Shown here one piece after another: positions 12,174 through 21,366 of a stretch of 64,000 nucleotides of DNA. The stretch's first letter is position 1, and each line of letters opens with the position of its first letter. Origin of the DNA: Tritrichomonas musculus (lineage: Eukaryota > Parabasalia > Tritrichomonadida > Tritrichomonadidae); NCBI GenBank assembly GCA_039105265.1, contig JAPFFF010000001.1, positions 8,122,001-8,186,000 on the forward strand, read 5' to 3'. The position numbers were made by a program, and so were the translations under genes. The notes beneath the pieces were generated by a model, which saw nothing but the letters and a program-made list of their open reading frames with translations, was not told the DNA's origin and searched no databases.

Positions 12174-12500
12174 GACAGTTCTTATCATTACGCTCGTCGG
12201 GTTGATGCTGCTCAAACAGAGAACTATTTGGAACTGGCAGCATCTTTACTGCACAAGCTTTATGGAGTCCAGGTTTTATTGCCAGAGGTTTTTGTTGGAC
12301 TTCGAAACGAGATTAAAGCGTGAGCCGACGGGCAGTTCATCGTACATGTTCCATCATATCGTTGGGATGTAACAAGTCGGGCTGATTTAGTTAAAGAGTT
12401 TTTGCGGGTATATTGTGCTGATAAGCTTCCTAAAACGAAGGTCCAGGTAATGGCAACAGGAAAAGATTTAATGGTTGAGGCTATGAAGCGTGGAAATTAA
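12174..12500 (+). pseudogene. fragment resembling bacterial phenylalanyl-tRNA synthetase beta
   Basis: One frame reads DSSYHYARRVDAAQTENYLE, then LAASLLHKLYG, and after an in-frame TGA at 12321, FIVHVPSYRWDVTSRADLVK followed by EFLRVYCADKLP and KTKVQVMATGKDLMVEAMKR. The order matches two neighbouring segments of bacterial PheT: the SSxRFxRxVD...A..LL block, and the VPSYRxDV..xxDLVEEvLRiYGxDkiP block at the end of the B5 domain, with most of B5 missing between them. The fragment has less A/T than its surroundings, which suggests foreign origin. It is incomplete and interrupted, so it cannot make an enzyme. The identity is by eye from remembered family motifs; a chance or related B5-domain protein is possible. 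Confidence 0.55.
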
Positions 12501-13113
12501 TTTGCATATGATTATAATCTAACCTTTATGGACATTGGCCATTTTTTTGATTGGTCATTTTTACTGGATATTTCAATTCTAAAAAAATAAAAAACGCGCG
12601 GGTAACCACATAAAAATGGCTATTTTATTTTATGAATTCATCTATAAAAATATCTTAAAAATAGTAACTTTTTTTTAAAAAAATCAAATTATTGACCTTG
12701 ACGATCACATTTTTTTCCCCTCTCTCTCTCTCTCTCCCCCCGCTCGCAATATTTTTTAAAAATGTGAAAATCACAAACTAAAAAAAAAAAAAAAAATCAA
12801 ATTATTGACCTTGACGATCAAAGATAAAAAAACTTTGTAATTTTGATCATTTTTTTTGGATATTTTCATTATGGTCATGGACATTGGACATTTTAGCTAT
12901 TTTAATCAAACCTATTCAATTCCACTTTTTGGACATTTTTTTGTAACGTACAAAAAAGGTTATTAAAATCAAAAACAAAATTATTTCGAATTTTATATGG
13001 TTAAAATCATGATCGTCATAGGTCATTATCCAGGTTAATCTCATTCAATTTTTTCACGATGGAATGTGACTCGAAAAAAAAGTGAGAATTTTTAGCTAAA
13101 TATGAAATTGATA
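12501..13113. other. repeat-rich spacer, no gene seen
   Basis: It contains a (CT)n tract at about 12716-12740 and two copies of AAATCAAATTATTGACCTTG (12680s and 12790s, each followed by ACGATCA). Several TGGACATT strings recur at 12528-12935. The pattern looks like decayed repeats; no open frame is supported. Confidence 0.55.
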
Positions 13114-13902
13114 CAGTTGTTCCACTTTTGTAACGGAAAAATCCACTTTCGTAACAGAAAATGTAACCACTAAAATTTTCAAAATATATTATCACCTAAC
13201 TTTTTGATTTTTTATCCACTTTCGTAACAGAATTTTCCACTTTCGTAACAGAATTTTTTTTTATGATTTTTTAAAAATTCATATTTTTCATTTTGCATTT
13301 CTTTTTTTATCGAAATTCTTTCATAATGAGAAGTTTAATCAAGAAATGATATTTATAAAGAGGTTTATTAAGTTATTAATAATAATTATACATTTACTCA
13401 AAACTCTTTTTTTAGAAGAAAATCATGTTTTTATAATTGTACTATAATTTAAATTAATATTAAACATGAAAAATAAAAAAAAAGGATAGAAATCAAGAAA
13501 AAATTAGATTATAATTTCAGATAAAGCAAATAAAAAATCAGTATTGCATTATTATGATGAAATAAAAAACATTTGAAATGGAATTTTAAGCTTTTAAAAT
13601 AACAAAAATTCTTTTTTTAGCAAAATATTTGCAATAATTATCTTCATCCATAATTTCAAATAAAATGTTGTTCCCAATAACTACTGTGTTTTCTACAATT
13701 GTTTGCATTATATTAAAAATGTAAAAACTCATTAAAAACAAAGATAATTAAATAATAAAATTTTCTGTTACGAAAGTGGAAAATTCTGTTACGAAAGTGG
13801 ATAAAAAATCAAAAAGTTAGGTGATAACAAATTTTGAAAATTTTGGTGGTTACATTTTCTGTTACGAAAGTGGATTTTTCCGTTACAAAAGTGGAGCAAC
13901 TG
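13114..13902. mobile_element. 789-bp Tc1/mariner-type MITE with ~140-bp TIRs
   Basis: Flanking TA dinucleotides (13112-13113 and 13903-13904) and ends CAGTTGTTCCACTTTTGTAA and CAGTTGCTCCACTTTTGTAA (other strand) fit the Tc1/mariner superfamily. The two arms match over about 140 bp with only a handful of differences. Each arm carries four copies of CCACTTTYGTAACRGAA, so eight in all, which look like transposase-binding sites. The interior (about 510 bp) is AT-rich and has no coding frame, so the element is non-autonomous. High arm identity suggests recent activity. Confidence 0.85.
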
Positions 13903-13904
13903 TA

Positions 13905-14094
13905 TATTTTACATATTATCATGAGTAGAATAATAATGCATAAATAAATATTGAAAATAGTGCCTTTTTCATATATCCAAAATAAGGAATCTATTGAAAA
14001 AGTGGGGCAGAAAAAAACGATATTCCGATTTAGAGTATTTCCAAAATAAAAGTATTATATTCTCAAAGATAAGATTATAATTAATTCTATTAAT
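13905..14094. other. short spacer with possible element end
   Basis: At 13996-14022 the string GAAAAAGTGGGGCAGAAAAA followed by AACGAT resembles the right terminal repeat of the Mutator-like element at 15.6-16.3 kb. No partner end was found. Confidence 0.3.
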
Positions 14095-15120
14095 TTACTT
14101 AGAATGAGGGAATATAGGATCATTAACAATGCCATCAGAAGTTGAAGCATATTCCAGCTTCTGGCCAAATCTACGAATCATTGGATCGATTTTTGCTTTC
14201 ATTTGAGTAGTGGTAATTGCATTATTTTGTTCAAAAACTTGCCAAAAGTAATAAGTAAAAATACCTTGATCTTTGGTACCGAATTTTGTTTGTTTTGAAG
14301 TTTCATTATCAGCAGATGCACTAATAGAGATGATGTTTGGTGATACATTTTCTTTACGTGAAAGAATTGATTGAATATCCCAAATTGAGCCACTATGGCA
14401 GCAATCTGTTAGGAGAACAATTCGTTGTCCATGTGCATATTTAACAAGGTAATTTGCAAGTTCATCGTCAACCACAAATCCTTCATCAAAAACCATAACT
14501 TCATCATAGCCGTCTGCTTCATCGCCACTAGTATCACGTTTTTGGCTACCATGACCTGTATAAAAAATAGTCAAATCAGATGAAGTGTTCATAAGAATAA
14601 ATTTAAGCCATTTTTTGAATTGAACTACTGTTGAATTATGAAGATAAACAATATTATAGCCCATTTTTTTATGATGAATTGCAACTGTTAAAGCATCATT
14701 TATTGGACCTACACCAAGTTTATATTGAGGTTTTGTATAAGTATTACAAACAATAAAGAGAATCTTATCGTTAATACCGTGTGTACAATATTTTTTGGCT
14801 ACTTTTGTATCAATGCCATTAAGACATGTACCAAGATCATCAAGTAATTTAATAGTTTCATCCGGTGTAGATTCGTTCCTAAAGTTATAGAATTGATCTG
14901 TTGTTGTATTATCATCAACTTTATAATGCGACTCCTGTTGTTTTTGTATTTCTTCTATCTTCTCAGTGTTTAAATTCGCTTTATTTTCATTGGTTAAAAA
15001 TTTAACAACTTTTCCATTTTCATTTGGATTATATTCAAAAGGATTTCCAACTGAGCCATCTGTAACTTCAAAAGGATTTCCACCAGGACCAGTATCAATT
15101 GCACTGCTTTCGTTACCCAT
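14095..15120 (-). CDS. metacaspase (peptidase C14)
   Basis: A 341-residue metacaspase, a cysteine protease expected to cleave after Arg/Lys. The caspase-like fold starts near residue 118 (DKILFIVCNTY). The catalytic His is H190 in FYTGHGSQ, and the catalytic Cys is C241 in LLTDCCHSGS (C240 is the extra Cys before it). Substrate-pocket acids are plausible in the GDEADGYDE stretch. The N-terminal ~85 residues are a prodomain with two GNPFE repeats (residues 14-18 and 25-29), which are NPF motifs of the kind bound by EH domains, and the very start MGNESSAI fits the N-myristoylation pattern (G2, S6). Membrane anchoring and endocytic-protein contact are inferences. The frame is intact and the start is the only sensible ATG. 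Confidence 0.95.
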   Translation of the reverse strand: MGNESSAIDTGPGGNPFEVTDGSVGNPFEYNPNENGKVVKFLTNENKANLNTEKIEEIQKQQESHYKVDDNTTTDQFYNFRNESTPDETIKLLDDLGTCLNGIDTKVAKKYCTHGINDKILFIVCNTYTKPQYKLGVGPINDALTVAIHHKKMGYNIVYLHNSTVVQFKKWLKFILMNTSSDLTIFYTGHGSQKRDTSGDEADGYDEVMVFDEGFVVDDELANYLVKYAHGQRIVLLTDCCHSGSIWDIQSILSRKENVSPNIISISASADNETSKQTKFGTKDQGIFTYYFWQVFEQNNAITTTQMKAKIDPMIRRFGQKLEYASTSDGIVNDPIFPHSK

Positions 15121-15125
15121 GTTTG

Positions 15126-15133
15126 ATAAATGA
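15126..15133 (-). promoter_or_regulatory. initiator-like TCATTTAT upstream of metacaspase
   Basis: On the minus strand TCATTTAT lies about 10 bases upstream of the metacaspase ATG, matching the trichomonad initiator consensus TCAYTW at the expected distance. Confidence 0.45.
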
Positions 15134-15575
15134 TATCATATGTTTTCTATCATTTGATGATTTGCAATTTAAATTGTAAGGATATCTTAAAAAATTTGAT
15201 TTGAATTCTATTTTCTCTGAATTTTTTTGAAAATAAAAGAATATTTAATTTGGTTTATTCTTTTTTACAAATAACAATTTTATTTTAATTGATGAAAAAT
15301 AGTTTATTTTATTTATTTGTTTTATTATATACATATAAGTTTTGAAATAAAATTAATTTTCTTAAAGATAATCATAAAAAATACAAAATTTATAGTAAAT
15401 TTTATAGGGGGTGTAACGATAGAAAATTTTCAATAAATTGAGATAAAAAATCAAATATCTATAGGATTTCCTTAAAAAGCATATAGTTAAAATGCATACT
15501 AAAAACTATAAATAAAAAATAAATTCAATTGATCAAAAGTCTACCAGAAGTCGAGTATCCACTTTTTAAATTTCT
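15134..15575. other. AT-rich spacer, no gene seen
   Basis: The upstream flank of the metacaspase gene. No further gene, RNA or paired repeat recognised. Confidence 0.5.
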
Positions 15576-15584
15576 GAAGCTTAC

Positions 15585-16277
15585 GGGTACAGTATAGTAA
15601 AAAAATATGAAAACGTAAAAATATTATTCAAAAAGTTGGAAAACAAGCTTTTTCATAATAAACACTCAATTTTTTTGAGTAAATATTGTTTTATCGTCAT
15701 TTGAAAAAGTAGCTTTTCCAGCTTTTTGAATTTTACGAAAAAGTTCGAAAATCCATTTTTTCAAATGACGATAAAAAGAATTAGCCAAGCAAATTTGGCC
15801 TTATTTCTTTGAAAAAGTGTATTTTCCAACTTTTTTAGTATTTTTTGACGATTTCATATTTTTTTACTATACTGTAATCGTATTTTTCTACGCTACTTTT
15901 TGAAAACTTTTAAACTTTTTGAATACTTTATTATACATTTTTTATTCAATTTTTGCTAAATAATACATAAATATTTAGTTCAAATGGCTTCCCGATTCAT
16001 CCAGCAATTCAAGGAGCCTGATTCGGCTTCGCGCAGCCCTGTGGTGATCACTGGTGCGTATATTCCTGAAAAATTATGTAAAAATAAAAAAAATTATATC
16101 AAAAAAAGTAAATAGTTATAATTTTAAGAGAAAATTTAAATTTACGATTTTTTTGGTTAATTTTCTTAACAGAGTAAGTTAAATTTCACCTTAAGATGGC
16201 GGTTTTTTACTTTCCATGAAAGCTATTCATGGATAGAAAAACCATTCAAAAAGTGGCGTAGAAAAAAACGATTGTCC
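15585..16277. mobile_element. Mutator-like non-autonomous element (9-bp TSD)
   Basis: The 9-bp target duplication GAAGCTTAC lies at 15576-15584 and 16278-16286. The ends are GGGTAATCGTATTTTTCTAC and, from the other side, GGACAATCGTTTTTTTCTAC, and similarity continues through GC[T/C]ACTTTTTGAA. A 9-bp duplication with G-rich ends is typical of Mutator-like (MULE) elements. The left TIR is interrupted at its fifth base by the 285-bp mariner-type element listed next. Without that insertion the element is about 406 bp and has no coding capacity. Confidence 0.8.
15590..15874. mobile_element. 285-bp Tc1/mariner-type MITE nested in the Mutator-like TIR
   Basis: TA at 15588-15589 and 15875-15876 flanks ends CAGTATAGTAAAAAAATATG and its inverse. 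Much of the interior is also self-complementary (for example CGTCATTTGAAAAAG against its inverse near 15760), so the whole element could fold as one long hairpin. It has no coding frame. Confidence 0.85.
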
Positions 16278-16368
16278 GAAGCTTACCCTTCTTACGTAAT
16301 TGTAATTTTATAAAATTCAGTGAAAATGCGTATTAAAATGTAAAAATTGCCGAAATGAAACATACTTA

Positions 16369-18990
16369 CAGGGATGTTTATCGATAGTGTCCGATAACGG
16401 TTAAATACGTTGCCAATATTATCGATATTATCGGGAGTAGAGTAGAATAACCGATACTATCCGATAATAAATATCATTATCGATAAAAACGGTTTTTATC
16501 ATGGCCAATAATGACCGATATTTTTAACTTTTTTAAGGTAAAGAAAAGATATTTACTAGAAATTATGGCTATTTAATTATTATATAATTATATAAAAGTT
16601 ATTTTTTCAAGTAATGACATATAAAAAAGCTTGTATGTACAAATGATCAAATTATTAAAAAAGATTTTTTATATTTCATAGGAAATTAACTTTTATTATA
16701 ATAAAAGATAAGTAATATATTATAATTCTAATAATATTTAAGTATGAAATTTAAAATCAATAAAGATAATTTTATTTTGGCAAAAAAATTAAATTTATCA
16801 AAAAGTGAACACGATAACTTTTTGTAAATTAAAAAACCCCTCACATTTTGGTTTTTGTGATAAAATGAATATTTATTTATGGATTTGTTTTCTATATATA
16901 ATACTAAACAAAAGTTAATTTAACCATATTGCCAATAAATGCATTATTAAAGAGATATTTAAATGATTATTTAAAAAGTATTTTGTTTCTTTATATTTCC
17001 TATATTATCATACTTATATAAGATATTAGCACTGCTATAAAGAATACTTGTTTATTTATTTTTAATATATTAGGAATTTAAAAATGAAAATAACTAAAAA
17101 TTAGATATATATATTAATTAAAAATATATTATATTTATATAAAATTATATATTATAAAAAGCTATATATATTTACTAACTATGTTATATTTATTAATATA
17201 AAAATATTTCAAATCTAAATAATCACTCTATACAAAACAACTCGTTTTTCTAACCCGGTAGCTCAAATATTCTGAAGAGCAATTCAAAATAACTCGTTTT
17301 TCTAACCCGAAATGCTCAAATATTCAATTGAATTTCTGAATATTATTTTAGAAATAAATAAAAAAATTTTTAGTTATCTATTTTAACATAACCAATTTTC
17401 ATCATAAAATTTAATTGAATCTCTATTATCTTGACATATTAATGATTTTATATTTATTTACTTTTTTAATAAACATTAAAAAAAGATATTACATTAAATA
17501 AAACCAAATTTATTTTATGATTTTAGAAAAGATCAAAAATTAAGATAATATTTGAAGAACTAAAATCATTTAAGTTGCCAAAATAATTAAAATTCTTTTA
17601 TTTATTGAATTTATATTTATTTCATTTATTTTGGAATAATAAATCAGAACTCTAGATGTGTTCATTTATCATGACACAAAAACTGAGTTTAATACAACAA
17701 TTTTTATAGATTATGTTATGTTCACCATAGTTAATAAGATTTAAAGTAAATAATTACAAATAAATTTCTAAGCATCGGTAAAATCTATTAAATATATAAA
17801 CAGTGAAATGAACCACTGAAAATATACTAGTTTTCGAATAATTCATTATATCTTGCTAAAAATTTTATTAAAAATCATCTAAAAGATTTAATAAATATCT
17901 AATATTAAAAATATATTTATTTACATTTTATATTACAAATTAATGATTATTTCATTTATATTTGGAATATAACATTTAATTCTTTCGATTATTTTTGATT
18001 TTAACTTTTGGAATTGGATTAAGTGTTAAATATATAAATTAATCAAGCAAATATTTTTAACAAGTTTTAATTATTTCAAAAGTTTTTAAAACTGATGATC
18101 ATAAAATTTCAGTTTAACGAAAATTTAAATGAAAATGCATCTAGCCTATAGTTATACAATGGATTTACTAATGTTTAACCAGAAGACATTGTAATTTTAT
18201 TTCTGACATATAATATTGCAAATATTAAGATTTTAATTTCAAAATATCTGATTGAAATTATCCTATAAATATTAATATGATGTGAATAAGCATGATATAT
18301 ATTTTAAATTAAGTAAATATATTATTTTGTTGAGATAAAAATATTTTACAGGTATCGATGAAAAATTGTAAACGGTAATGTTAGGGGTTTTTAAATTAAT
18401 AAAATTCTCTCCATTTCTCTAAATATTTTTAGACTTGATATTCTTTTAATAAAAAAAAACGCAAATTATTTTAGTAGCATTGCATTAATATTTCATTACA
18501 TATTAAGATTCGTTAATTTGCAAATATGGAAATAATTTAATACTGAGAAGATATGAGGAAATTATCGTCTTATAACTTTGTTCTTAATCATAATCTTTTT
18601 TTGTTGGCCAATTGGTTCTTTTTTAAAAATTTTGAAAATAATCTTTTTATGTATTAATCAAAAACCTGATTTTTTAGCTTCTCATTATTATATTGGACAT
18701 ATAATGCACTCTGACCTTATTTCGCTTATTTCAGCATGCACTATTGAAGTACAATTAAAAATATAAAATTCCAAATTTTAATCAAAAATGTAAAAAAAAA
18801 GTATGGAAATTTTATTATAAAATATCGGAGAATATCGAACCGTAACCGTCCGATAGTGACCAAATATCGGCGGTTTTGCTTAACGTATTTATCGATAATT
18901 ATTGGTTATCGAACAAATTTTTATCGATATTATCGGACTATCGATAATGAGCCGATAATCGATATTTATCATCATCGATCGACAACCCTG
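16369..18990. mobile_element. hAT-type element, carrying a nested second element
   Basis: Exact 8-bp target duplications CATACTTA (16361-16368 and 18991-18998) and ends CAGGGATGTTTATCGATAG and CAGGGTTGTCGATCGATG (other strand) fit the hAT superfamily. Subterminal regions are full of short CGATA/TATCG motifs (about a dozen copies), as in hAT subterminal repeats. After removing the nested 1559-bp element and its duplicated 8 bp, about 1.05 kb remains, with no transposase. Confidence 0.85.
16833..18391 (+). mobile_element. 1559-bp element with 8-bp TSD, copy 1
   Basis: The target duplication is TAAATTAA (16825-16832 and 18392-18399). The ends are AAAACCCCTCACATT and AAAACCCCTAACATT (other strand). 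An inverted copy of exactly the same length lies at 59880-61438 with a different 8-bp duplication. There is no coding frame. An internal motif CTCGTTTTTCTAACCCG occurs twice near 17243 and 17296. The superfamily is unclear: the 8-bp TSD suits hAT, P or Merlin. Confidence 0.9.
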
Positions 18991-18998
18991 CATACTTA

Positions 18999-19781
18999 CA
19001 TAATTTAAATAAAAATAAAAAAAAAGCAATGAGGTTTAATTTCGAACTCAATACTTTGTAATCAAATTAATTTAACTTCTAAGCTAGAGCTCTCAAATTT
19101 GAAAGGATAAAATATTTATATTTAAAGATAAATATCCTTGTTTTTCAAATTCAACTTTATATTAACTTTTTCTAAAAAAGTCGTATTCTAATTATTTTCA
19201 CGTAGACGTAATCGTAAAACGTAATTGATTTTTTTTCTTGGTCTATTTTATTGAAAAAGTTTAAACAGAACGTTTTTTTAAAAACCTCTATTCAAAAACA
19301 TCCTTTTAACGTACGTATTTTTGGTAAAAAATCAATTTTTTATTTAAATAAAAATGATATTATTCATCCTTAACTTACTATATCATTAAATATGACATCA
19401 AAATCTCTAATATAAGAAGAAAATATAGATTTTCCATGAAACTGCTGATAATATAAAAATTTTTCGAAAAATTGCATAAAATTGCATTTAGGAATCATTT
19501 ACACATTCAATTATGCATATCGAACAATTTGATATCAAAATGTTTTATATCGATTTACTAGATGTTGAGTTTGTGATCATTGACCTTTCATTGTGAAAGT
19601 TTATTAAAAAGTTCAGATATAAACAATTGAATATGATATGGAAAATTTAACTTTCATTAAAAAAAAAGTGATAAATTATTCTATATAAAGTATATATAAT
19701 ATATTTACTTAAACAAATTATAACAGAGGGATGAGTTTCGTATACATTCCATAGAAAAAACAAAATAATCCCGAAATAACA
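18999..19781. other. AT-rich spacer with a tRNA-like relic
   Basis: No protein gene seen. The only structured feature is the degenerate tRNA-like stretch at 19030-19093. Confidence 0.5.
19030..19093 (-). other. possible tRNA-like relic (A and B boxes)
   Basis: On the minus strand TAGCTTAGAAGTTA resembles a Pol III A box (TRGCNNAGNNGG) and GAGTTCGAAATTA, about 40 bases later, resembles a B box (GGTTCGANTCC). Neither the T-stem nor the acceptor stem pairs well, so a working tRNA is unlikely; a decayed tRNA or tRNA-derived SINE head is possible. Confidence 0.2.
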
Positions 19782-20918
19782 TCAATGCGTTAAATCTGCT
19801 GTGATAAAAGGATCTTGCAGAGCTTGTGCAGCTGTGAGCCTTTGAGCAGGATCAAGCCGCAACATACCCTTGAGTAGATTAATAAACATCTGTCTTTTAG
19901 TAAGTTCTTGTCTGAGTAATTCAGGATTATTATTAAATCGTCTGAGATCATAATTTAAAACTACTTCATCTAAAGTATTATATTCAAAATATTTTTCAAA
20001 ACGAGTAACAGGAATATGCTTTTCTCTGCAAATTTGCTCTTCGCTTTTCAACGTTCCATCTGGGAGGAAAAACTCTTGTCGACGAGTTGATGCCTGAACC
20101 ATACTATCTGGAAATTGTCCTAGCATTTCAACAATTAATTCGATAAGATGGACTTCATTCTGTCCAGGAAATAGAGGCAATGCCGTAAATAGTTCTAGGG
20201 CAACACACCCAAGAGACCAAATATCTATCGGAAATGAATAATTAATTCCTAAAACAACTTCTGGTGCTCTGTAATAACGCGATTGAACATAAAACGAACC
20301 TGGTTGATTAGAAAAATTTGAACTTCCAAAATCGATCATTTTAACTGATTGTGAATACTCATCTGCTAATAATATATTTTCAGGTTTAATATCGCAGTGT
20401 ATAATTCCACATCTTTCTAAACCATTAAGAACTTCAAGCATATCTTTCAGAACGCTTTGAACAAGTACTAAAGGTAAACCTCGGAATCGTCGACGTTTGA
20501 TAATTTCATAAAGGTCAAAAGAAAGAAGTTCTATGACGATACAAACATGGTTATGAAATAAGAACCAATCTTGTAAATGCGAAATATGTTGCTGTTCTTG
20601 AGGAGTTGTATTTGATTGTACGTGAGTCAATAACTGTACTTCTCGTTGTGCTTGTTGCCGATATCGATAAATTGATTTTGTAACTTTCATTGCGTATGCT
20701 GGAAGCGGCTGAACTGTAGGATTTGTGATATCAACAACATGAAATACTTGGCCGAATTGCCCTGCTCCGAGTTTTGCTGTAACTTGATATTTTGATCCTC
20801 TTGGATCCTGGATGATATAGTTTAAAGAAACTATTAAATCGCCGTTCACATTATCATAACCTTCCTCATCAACAGGTATATTTGGGATTGTGAAGATTGT
20901 GGCGGCTGCTTGGGTCAT
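19782..20918 (-). CDS. DYRK-family protein kinase
   Basis: A 378-residue kinase made almost entirely of a catalytic domain (about 44-375). The glycine loop is GAGQFGQV (51-58), the ATP lysine is K78 in YAMKV, the catalytic loop is HCDIKPEN (Asp at 176), and the Mg-binding motif is DFG (196-198). HCD in place of HRD, and the activation segment YVQSRYYRAPE beginning at Y210, are hallmarks of the DYRK/Yak1/HIPK group, which autophosphorylates on that tyrosine. The first tyrosine of the usual YxY pair is S208 here. All catalytic residues are present, so it should be active on Ser/Thr. There is no DH box or long extension, so assignment to a DYRK subgroup is not possible. The ATG chosen gives a short 43-residue leader. 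Confidence 0.93.
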   Translation of the reverse strand: MTQAAATIFTIPNIPVDEEGYDNVNGDLIVSLNYIIQDPRGSKYQVTAKLGAGQFGQVFHVVDITNPTVQPLPAYAMKVTKSIYRYRQQAQREVQLLTHVQSNTTPQEQQHISHLQDWFLFHNHVCIVIELLSFDLYEIIKRRRFRGLPLVLVQSVLKDMLEVLNGLERCGIIHCDIKPENILLADEYSQSVKMIDFGSSNFSNQPGSFYVQSRYYRAPEVVLGINYSFPIDIWSLGCVALELFTALPLFPGQNEVHLIELIVEMLGQFPDSMVQASTRRQEFFLPDGTLKSEEQICREKHIPVTRFEKYFEYNTLDEVVLNYDLRRFNNNPELLRQELTKRQMFINLLKGMLRLDPAQRLTAAQALQDPFITADLTH

Positions 20919-21216
20919 TTTAATCTCTCACCACTCTATTTTGGCACTTTTTCAAAACAATTTCATCTCACATGTGATATGTATTTTAAACATCCTCCAA
21001 TTTCCTTTTTATAAATATGGATTATTATAATTTATTATCTGATATATCATTTCCGCAACAATAAACTTTATTCTTAATTGAATAAGTCTTTAATGCTTTA
21101 TATTGATCAATATAAAATTACAAAGGAATTTATCAAATTAAAATGGAAATTGAATGCAACTTACGTTTAATTTTATATTATTTCTGATAAAGCTTTTAAA
21201 ATTGAATCAAATTTAA
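20919..21216. other. upstream region of the kinase gene
   Basis: AT-rich and without a gene. On the minus strand GAAAAAGTGCC lies about 30 bases upstream of the ATG. No clear initiator match was found. Confidence 0.4.
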
Positions 21217-21358
21217 GGGCTTACTGATCGTCTTTAATGTAAACCTTTCAATATTGCAAAAACTCATAGAATATTGCCATTCAGAAAGAATAACATTGAA
21301 AAAAATATGGTCAAAAATACATAAAATTTCTCCAAAACGATCAAAAATATTAGCAAAA
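21217..21358. mobile_element. left half of a second TTAA-type MITE copy
   Basis: Starting after TTAA (21213-21216), GGGCTTACTG and the following ~140 bp are clearly related to 8607-8750, with shared strings such as AAAACTCATAGAATA (here) against GAAACTCATAGAATA. It runs into the hAT-like element at 21367; the right part may continue beyond 23264 but is too diverged for me to confirm. Confidence 0.6.
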
Positions 21359-21366
21359 TGATTTTT

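Noticed and set aside
13990-14035. Separate Mutator-like element beside the metacaspase
   Set aside because: Only one end-like string is visible; no inverted partner and no 9-bp duplication.
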